Below are positions 6,370-10,615 of a stretch of DNA of 10,615 nucleotides, piece by piece. Position numbers and translations under genes: made by a program. This DNA comes from Thermoleophilia bacterium (GTDB taxonomy: Bacteria > Actinomycetota > Thermoleophilia > Gaiellales > SKUG01): contig JAGQUL010000165.1 in assembly GCA_020438525.1 (NCBI GenBank), forward strand, positions 1-10,615, written 5' to 3'. The notes beneath the pieces are model-generated. The model was not told where the DNA came from. It worked only from the letters and a program-made list of their open reading frames with translations, and did not search any database. The stretch's first letter is position 1. Every line of letters starts with the position of its first letter.

Positions 6370-7029
6370 ATGAAGCAAACCCACGCGCGAACCCTGTTCC
6401 TGATGGTGGCAACGGCGGCGCTGCTCGCAGCAGGATGCGGCAGCGGCAGCGACGACGGGTCGAAGTCCGATGCGTCGTCGAAGACGAAGACCGAGCCGTC
6501 GGGCGGTGGAGAGGCGGCAGCGGGCGAGCAGGCAACCGCCGACCTGAAGATCCACCTCGAGAAGATCGGGTCGAAGGACGGTACCGGCCTGCCCGTGCCG
6601 AGCGGGATCGCATGCACCAAGTCGATCCCGGCAACCTGCAACGCGACCGTGTCGTGCCCGGTCGACGCCGATGCCGACCCGTCCGGCGCGGAGGTGTGTG
6701 CGTGGCTCGCGGGTGACGGAGCCGACGCGCTGCTCGTCGAGCCGCCCGACGGCGAGGTGTGCACCATGCAGTACGGCGGACCGGAGCTCGCGACCGTGAC
6801 CGGCACGCTCGACGGTGAGGACGTCGACGCGTCGTTCAGCAGGCAGGATGGCTGCGCGATCGCACGTTACGACGCGGTCGCACCGCTCTGGACCCGCGTG
6901 TTCGAGACCGGTGGCGAGACCGATGGCGACGGCGCGACGACCGAGCCCACGACGAGCCCGGATGCACCTGTCAGCTCGGGGCCGTCCGATCCGGAAGTGA
7001 TCGACGATCCGCCCGAGGCGTTCAGGTAG
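6370..7029 (+). CDS. Lipoprotein with subtilisin-inhibitor-like (SSI) domain
   Basis: This is a 219-aa exported lipoprotein: basic n-region, hydrophobic core and lipobox LAAG-C23, then a Ser/Gly/Lys-rich linker (24-55). Residues about 58-178 fit the subtilisin-inhibitor-like fold (MEROPS I16). The landmarks are SCPVDADADPSGAEVCAWL (95-113), VCTMQYGGPELATVTG (130-145) and FSRQDGCAIARY (156-167). C96-C110 and C131-C162 correspond to the two SSI disulfides; C82 and C90 could form a third. By alignment with SSI, the exposed reactive residue (P1) would be M133. The tail (180-219) is acidic and Pro/Thr-rich. The start is fixed by a perfect Shine-Dalgarno. The gene follows the sugar permeases and is probably co-transcribed. 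Inhibitory activity is uncertain, since many I16-like lipoproteins are uncharacterised. Confidence 0.85.
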   Translation: MKQTHARTLFLMVATAALLAAGCGSGSDDGSKSDASSKTKTEPSGGGEAAAGEQATADLKIHLEKIGSKDGTGLPVPSGIACTKSIPATCNATVSCPVDADADPSGAEVCAWLAGDGADALLVEPPDGEVCTMQYGGPELATVTGTLDGEDVDASFSRQDGCAIARYDAVAPLWTRVFETGGETDGDGATTEPTTSPDAPVSSGPSDPEVIDDPPEAFR

Positions 7030-7807
7030 ACGCGTCGCTCGGCACGAGCGACGTGAGCGCGTACGTGAACTTCTCCTGGAAGTCGGTGTCGCCGAGCACC
7101 GACTTGGTCTTGACCTTGAGGTTGCCGGTGAACTTCACCGGAAGCCCGGTCTCGGTGAGCCAGAACTCGGAAGTGTCGCCGCCGTTCGTGTCGCCGGTCT
7201 GCTTCGATACGACCTTCGTGTGCCAGACGTCGACCTGCTCGCCACCGACGGTCATCGTCTCCTTGCCGAGCGCCGTGGCCGTGTACACGCTCGTGGACTT
7301 GTCGCCCTCGCGGCACGTCCACTCCCACGTGTCGCCCTGCTGCGAGTCGGTGCGCAGTCGGATCGCGTCGTCGCCACACTCGTACTCCGTCGTCTGCAGC
7401 TGGTTGAAGAAGTTGATCTTGCGCGTGAATCCGCGATCGATCATCTCGCCCCCCTTCGTGCAGAACCGGCGCTCCTCGATGTGCTGCTTCACGTACACGA
7501 CGTTGGACGTCCACGCGCAGTCGTCTTCGGGATCGAGCGTCACGACGATCGCCACCTCTTCCGGGAACACGTGCTCGCTGCCGCCGAGCGCCGAGACGCT
7601 CTCGCGACCCGACCCGGTGTACGAGTAGGTGCCGGCCTCGGGGCGATCCCCGGCCTCGATGTCGCTCGACCCGTCGTTGCCGACCAGGCTTGCGGCATCC
7701 TTGGCATCCACCTTGTCGGTCTCGTCTCGGGCACCGAGCGTTCGCACGCCGAACGCGACGATTCCGATGACCAGCAGGACCACGACGGCAATCAGCAGCT
7801 TCCTCAT
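7022..7807 (-). CDS. Membrane-anchored extracytoplasmic protein of unknown function
   Basis: This 261-aa protein has one N-terminal membrane helix (about residues 4-21, LLIAVVVLLVIGIVAFGV) after MRK and no lipobox, so it is probably anchored with the rest outside. The body resembles, from memory, an uncharacterised actinobacterial secreted family: it opens with YSYTGSGRESVSALGG (61-76), has paired cysteines (C97, C116, C144, C165) separated by Trp/Phe-rich strands (CAWTSNVVYVKQ, INFFNQLQTTEYEC, TWEWTC), and closes with FWLTETGLPVKFTGNLKVK (215-233). The last part suggests a beta-rich fold like LolA/DUF3108 barrels, but this is only an inference. It lies 28 bp behind the MFS exporter gene on the same strand and is probably co-transcribed. 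Its last 8 bp overlap the end of the opposing lipoprotein gene. Confidence 0.8.
   Translation of the reverse strand: MRKLLIAVVVLLVIGIVAFGVRTLGARDETDKVDAKDAASLVGNDGSSDIEAGDRPEAGTYSYTGSGRESVSALGGSEHVFPEEVAIVVTLDPEDDCAWTSNVVYVKQHIEERRFCTKGGEMIDRGFTRKINFFNQLQTTEYECGDDAIRLRTDSQQGDTWEWTCREGDKSTSVYTATALGKETMTVGGEQVDVWHTKVVSKQTGDTNGGDTSEFWLTETGLPVKFTGNLKVKTKSVLGDTDFQEKFTYALTSLVPSDAST
7033..7053 (+). terminator. Terminator-like hairpin inside the end of the opposing gene
   Basis: CGTCGCTCG (7033-7041) and CGAGCGACG (7045-7053) form a perfect 9-bp stem with loop GCA. The stem starts 4 nt after the plus-strand lipoprotein stop, where an intrinsic terminator for the sugar operon is expected. The same bases encode the C-terminal residues of the minus-strand protein. 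There is no U-tract; function is inferred from stem quality and position. Confidence 0.55.
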
Positions 7808-7835
7808 GCCGTGATTCTGCCCGACGGGCCGGTCG

Positions 7836-9098
7836 TCAGTCCTTCGAACCGGCCGAAATCCGCGTGCTCACGCCGATTCCCGCCGGTCCGCCGGGTGCGT
7901 CGATCATCCGGACGCTCGGCTCCAGCAGGAACGCCAGGCACACGAGGAACGTGCCGATCGACATGCCCGCGAGCACCGCTTCGCGCCCCACGCCCTCGGT
8001 CAGCCAGCCTGCGAGCGCCATCCCGATCGGCATCCCGCTCAGCGAGCACATCCAGTCCCACGCGCTCACCCGCGCGAGCTTGTCGGACGGAACGCCGCCC
8101 TGCAGCGCCGACTCCCACACCGGCGTGAACAGCCCGAACGACATCCCCGCGATCGCCATCGCTGCCATCACCGCCGCGACCGGTGCCTGCACGAGCAGCA
8201 GCGCCGGCACCAGCGCCACACCCAGGAACAGCCACATCGACACGAGCATCGGGCGGCGCAGCAGGCCACTCGCCGCGACCACGGCGCCGAGCGCGGCACC
8301 TGCACCGGCGCCCGCCAGCATGAGCCCCCACGAGCGGGCGCCTGCGTAGTCGGCCTTCGTGACGATCGGCCCGACCACCTGCAGCGGACCCTCGTACATG
8401 AGCAGGAACCCGGTCGCCGTGGCGAGCGTGAACCAGATCCAGCGCCGTGACCGAACCTCGCGCCAGCCGTCGCGCAGCTCCGACACGAACGACCCGCCGC
8501 CCACGTCGGTCGCGCGATCAGGAAGCGGCACGCCACCCATCACGAGCAGCAGCAGCGCGCTCGCGCCGAACGTCGTCGCATCGATCGCGATCGCCCAGCC
8601 CGGTCCGATCGCCGCGACGAGGAACCCACCGGCAGCCCATCCCGTCGTCCACATGAGGTTCTCCGCGGTGCCCATCAACCCGTTCGCGGTCACGAGGTGG
8701 TCGGCCGTGAGCAGCTGCGGCATCAGCGCCGTGCGCGCCGGCATGAAGAACGCGGTGGCGATGCTGTACACGACGTTGAGCACGAGCAGGTGCCACATCC
8801 GGGCCGTGTCGGTGAGCAGCAGCGCCGCGAGCGTCGACTGCGACGCGAGCCGCACGATGTCGCTCGTGACCATGATCCGCACGCGCGGGATCCGGTCGGC
8901 CCACACGCCGCTCACGGCGAACGTCACGACCATCGCGGCACCACCTGCGGCGAGCACCGTGCCGAGCGCCGCGCCCGAGCCGGTGACCTGCAGGACCGCG
9001 AACGCGATCGCCACGATGAAGATCGCGTCGCCCAGGAACGACGCGCACTGTGCCGCGAACAGCAGACGGAAGGAGCGGTGTCGGAGCGGCTCGCGCAT
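7836..9098 (-). CDS. Major facilitator superfamily exporter (MFS_3-like)
   Basis: This is a proton-driven drug/metabolite exporter of 420 aa with about 12 hydrophobic segments. The N-terminus HRSFRLLFAAQCASFLGDAI is typical of the MFS_3 group, which includes EntS-like and macrolide-efflux-like proteins. Motif A lies in the loop after helix 2 (GVWADRIPRVR, about 64-74). The middle of the protein has FFMPARTALMPQLL and ANGLMGTAENLMWTTGWAAGG. The second half repeats the fold, with another loop motif around SDKLARVSAWDWMCSLSGMP. I place the start at ATG 9098, because the further 78 upstream codons read as Arg/Pro-rich non-coding sequence and run across the imuB promoter. No ribosome-binding site is visible, and a -10 box lies just upstream, so the mRNA may be almost leaderless. 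The substrate is unknown. Confidence 0.93.
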   Translation of the reverse strand: MREPLRHRSFRLLFAAQCASFLGDAIFIVAIAFAVLQVTGSGAALGTVLAAGGAAMVVTFAVSGVWADRIPRVRIMVTSDIVRLASQSTLAALLLTDTARMWHLLVLNVVYSIATAFFMPARTALMPQLLTADHLVTANGLMGTAENLMWTTGWAAGGFLVAAIGPGWAIAIDATTFGASALLLLVMGGVPLPDRATDVGGGSFVSELRDGWREVRSRRWIWFTLATATGFLLMYEGPLQVVGPIVTKADYAGARSWGLMLAGAGAGAALGAVVAASGLLRRPMLVSMWLFLGVALVPALLLVQAPVAAVMAAMAIAGMSFGLFTPVWESALQGGVPSDKLARVSAWDWMCSLSGMPIGMALAGWLTEGVGREAVLAGMSIGTFLVCLAFLLEPSVRMIDAPGGPAGIGVSTRISAGSKD

Positions 9099-9106
9099 GG
9101 CAACAC

Positions 9107-9112
9107 GGTATA
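9107..9112 (-). promoter_or_regulatory. Candidate -10 box of the MFS gene
   Basis: On the minus strand TATACC lies 8 nt before the ATG at 9098, so transcription would start within a few bases of the start codon. This agrees with the lack of a Shine-Dalgarno. A matching -35 is not evident. Confidence 0.4.
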
Positions 9113-9156
9113 CCCGAGCCCAAACCGCGCGCTCGCACCGTCGCTCGACTCGCGCA

Positions 9157-9172
9157 TCGAACGTATGTTCGA
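9157..9172. promoter_or_regulatory. LexA operator (SOS box)
   Basis: TCGAACGTATGTTCGA has perfect 6-nt arms, TCGAAC and GTTCGA, separated by four bases. This is exactly the actinobacterial LexA consensus TCGAAC-N4-GTTCGA. It lies 12 nt upstream of the imuB ATG and immediately before the proposed -10 box, so bound LexA would block the promoter. imuB is a classical SOS gene, which makes the call strong. The site is also 58 bp upstream of the divergent MFS start. Confidence 0.93.
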
Positions 9173-9178
9173 TACAGT
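9173..9178 (+). promoter_or_regulatory. Candidate -10 box for leaderless imuB transcription
   Basis: TACAGT (four of six matches to TATAAT) abuts the LexA box. A start 6-7 nt downstream falls on the ATG at 9185, which would give a leaderless mRNA. This is consistent with the absence of a ribosome-binding site between the LexA box and that ATG. Confidence 0.45.
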
Positions 9179-9184
9179 ATGGGC

Positions 9185-10522
9185 ATGGACGGGGGCGACG
9201 ACACCGGCGGCGAGCGTGAGCGGGGCCCCGTCGTCGCATGTTGCTGGATGCCCGGGTTCCCGCTGCAGGTGGTGGCGCACGGGCGTGCCGATCTGGCGGG
9301 CCCGGTGGCGCTCGCCTCCGATGCCGAGGCACACCCGGTGGTGCTCGACTGCACCGATGCCGCGCGCGACCATGGCGTGGAGCCCGGGATGCTCGTCTCG
9401 CGGGCGATGGGCTGCTGTGGGCGGTTGCAGGTGCTCGCCTGCGACGTGCCGCGCGTGGAGGAGGCGGCCGAGCGGTTCGTGCAGCGACTCGAGGCGCACG
9501 GTGCTGCCGTGCAGCCGCTCGAGCCGGGTCGTGCGTTCTTCGATGCGGCGCCGCTCGAGCGCCTCTACGGTGGACTGCCGCGCGTGTTCGAGCGCCTGCT
9601 TGCGGCCTACTCGGGCGAGCTCGTGCGGATCGGCGCCGGTCCCAATCCCTTCGTCGCGTGGGTCGCCACGCGGCATGCGCCCCCCGGTGGCTGGCTGCGC
9701 GTGCCGCCCGGCGAGGCGCGCCGGATGCTCGAGCGGATGCCGCTCACGCTGCTGCCGGCCGGGGGCGAGCTGGTCAAGCTGTTGCACGCGCTCGGGCTCG
9801 AGACGCTCGGCGACGTGGCGGCGCTCGACGTGCATCACGTCGCCGACCGGCTCGGCGCCGACGGGGTGCGGCTGCACGCGCTCGCGCGCGGGGAGGATCC
9901 CACGCGCCTGGAGCCGCGCGTACCGGCCGAGCCTGTGGTCGAGCAGCTTGCGTTCCCCGAGCCCGTCGCCAATGCGCAGACGCTCGAGAGCGCCGTGGGC
10001 ATGCTCGCCGACCGGCTGGCCGCGCACCCGCGTTGCATGCAGCACGCACCGCGTGCCGTGGTGGTGACGTGCGCGCTCGCCGGTGGCACATCCTGGAGCT
10101 CGCGTCGCGTGCTGCGCACGCCGACCATCGACCCGCGCCGACTCGCGCTCGCCGTGCGTCCCGCGCTCGGGGAGGTGCCTGCTGCGGTCGAGCGGATCGT
10201 CGTGGAGCTCGACGGGTTCGAGCCGCGCGCTGCCGATCAGCGCTCGCTGCTCGGCGGGCGCGGCGGGGCGTTGGCCGTGGGCAGCTTCGACGACGACGAG
10301 CTCGCGGGCATCCACGACGAGCGCGTCCAGCGCGGCATGCGCCACGTGCAGGAGGCGCTCGGCGAGGAGGCGCTCCTGCAGGTGCTCGAGGTGGAGCCCT
10401 GGTCGCGCGTTCCCGAGCGGCACGCGGTGCTGGTCCCGCGCGGGCGCGCGCGAGACGATGATCGTGACGGGGGCCGTGCATCGGTGAGCGGACGCGATGT
10501 CGGGCGCGGGGTGTGGAGCTGA
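9185..10522 (+). CDS. imuB: ImuB, catalytically dead Y-family polymerase homologue of the SOS mutasome
   Basis: ImuB is an adaptor that links the error-prone polymerase DnaE2 to the sliding clamp during damage-induced mutagenesis. The protein (445 aa) has the Y-family layout without its catalytic acids: the usual DMDAFFA start is replaced by CCWMPGFPLQVV (19-30), and the SxDE site by LEPGRAFFD (112-120). A helix-hairpin-helix region (about 196-238) includes LHALGLETLGDVAALD and LHALARGED. QRSLLG (352-357) sits where M. tuberculosis ImuB has its clamp-binding motif QLPLWG, as I recall it. The C-terminus has EPWSRVPERHAVLVPRG, then an Arg/Gly/Asp-rich tail. Start 9185 fits the leaderless promoter; ATG 9179 is the alternative. 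The LexA box predicts SOS induction. imuA is not adjacent; the upstream neighbour is a divergent exporter. Confidence 0.92.
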   Translation: MDGGDDTGGERERGPVVACCWMPGFPLQVVAHGRADLAGPVALASDAEAHPVVLDCTDAARDHGVEPGMLVSRAMGCCGRLQVLACDVPRVEEAAERFVQRLEAHGAAVQPLEPGRAFFDAAPLERLYGGLPRVFERLLAAYSGELVRIGAGPNPFVAWVATRHAPPGGWLRVPPGEARRMLERMPLTLLPAGGELVKLLHALGLETLGDVAALDVHHVADRLGADGVRLHALARGEDPTRLEPRVPAEPVVEQLAFPEPVANAQTLESAVGMLADRLAAHPRCMQHAPRAVVVTCALAGGTSWSSRRVLRTPTIDPRRLALAVRPALGEVPAAVERIVVELDGFEPRAADQRSLLGGRGGALAVGSFDDDELAGIHDERVQRGMRHVQEALGEEALLQVLEVEPWSRVPERHAVLVPRGRARDDDRDGGRASVSGRDVGRGVWS

Positions 10523-10615
10523 TGGCCGCGGCGCAGCTTCGGCGCCTCAACGAGCCTGTGCCGGCCGACGTGCGCCTCGGCGCGGATGGGCGCCCCGCGC
10601 GCGTGGCGTGGCGCG
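10522..10615 (+). CDS. Start of a probable DUF6504 family gene (3' end outside the window)
   Basis: The ATG at 10522 overlaps the imuB stop (TGATG), so this is the next gene of the SOS operon. The 31 visible codons have coding-like G/C-rich third positions. The segment RLNEPVPADVRLGADGRPA resembles the N-terminus of the small DUF6504 proteins that often follow imuB in actinobacteria, where a short strand is followed by GRP and a hydrophobic-Trp motif (here VAWR). The family function is unknown. dnaE2 would be a natural next neighbour beyond the window. The assignment rests on a short stretch and on context. Confidence 0.6.
   Translation, partial: MAAAQLRRLNEPVPADVRLGADGRPARVAWR

Noticed and set aside
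5217..6806. Minus-strand open frame of 529 codons opposite the permease and lipoprotein genes
   Set aside because: It crosses three real genes and their junctions, and its His/Arg/Glu-rich composition is typical of antisense frames in GC-rich DNA.
9099..9332. N-terminal extension of the MFS protein by 78 codons
   Set aside because: The extension is Arg/Pro-rich, crosses the LexA box and overlaps the imuB start; the MFS fold begins normally at 9098.
8697..10067. Plus-strand open frame spanning the MFS gene, LexA box and imuB in another frame
   Set aside because: It covers two strongly supported genes and the promoter region between them; no domain is recognisable.
8924..10423. Minus-strand open frame of 499 codons opposite imuB
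   Set aside because: imuB is clear by motif and LexA box; the antisense frame has low-complexity His/Arg/Glu composition.

Overview
The window is uniformly GC-rich and carries several actinobacterial hallmarks: an ECF sigma factor coupled to an RskA-type anti-sigma factor, an LpqY-SugA-SugB-like sugar importer, a subtilisin-inhibitor-like lipoprotein, a mycobacterial-type LexA box in front of imuB, and tRNA genes without an encoded CCA end. I infer an Actinomycetota chromosome. The imuB gene followed by a probable DUF6504 gene recalls Thermoleophilia/Solirubrobacterales, but that finer placement is low confidence. No phage, transposase, CRISPR array or plasmid function is visible.

Layout. 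Positions 2-490 hold the 3' end of an unrecognised gene. It converges on an unrecognised 149-aa gene (601-1050, minus) that lies just downstream of tRNA-His(GTG) (minus). A gene-free stretch of about 290 bp between tRNA-His and tRNA-Gly(TCC) (plus) contains nested inverted repeats. After tRNA-Gly come the overlapping ECF sigma and anti-sigma genes (1607-3042), ending at a strong hairpin. Next is a tightly overlapped sugar-import operon: lipoprotein binding protein and two permeases (3170-6308), followed 61 bp later by a lipoprotein with a subtilisin-inhibitor-like domain (6370-7029). No ATPase gene accompanies the importer. The operon collides tail to tail, with an 8-bp overlap, with a minus-strand pair: an MFS exporter (9098-7836) and a membrane-anchored protein of unknown function (7807-7022). 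The exporter is divergent from imuB (9185-10522), and a perfect-arm LexA box lies between the two starts. The last 94 bp begin another SOS-operon gene, probably of the DUF6504 family.

How the genes work together. The sigma/anti-sigma pair is a self-contained envelope-signal switch. The importer genes should form a periplasmic-capture and membrane-channel unit that borrows an ATPase encoded elsewhere. imuB and its downstream partner form the start of a DNA-damage-inducible mutagenesis operon. The two lipoproteins and the anchored 261-aa protein all act on the outer face of the membrane.

The most interesting points are the LexA-controlled, apparently leaderless imuB promoter shared with an exporter; the tethered protease-inhibitor-like lipoprotein attached to an ATPase-less sugar operon; small hairpins placed over the start codon or ribosome-binding site in that operon; a terminator-like hairpin embedded in the coding end of the opposing gene; and the nested palindromic repeats between the two tRNA genes.
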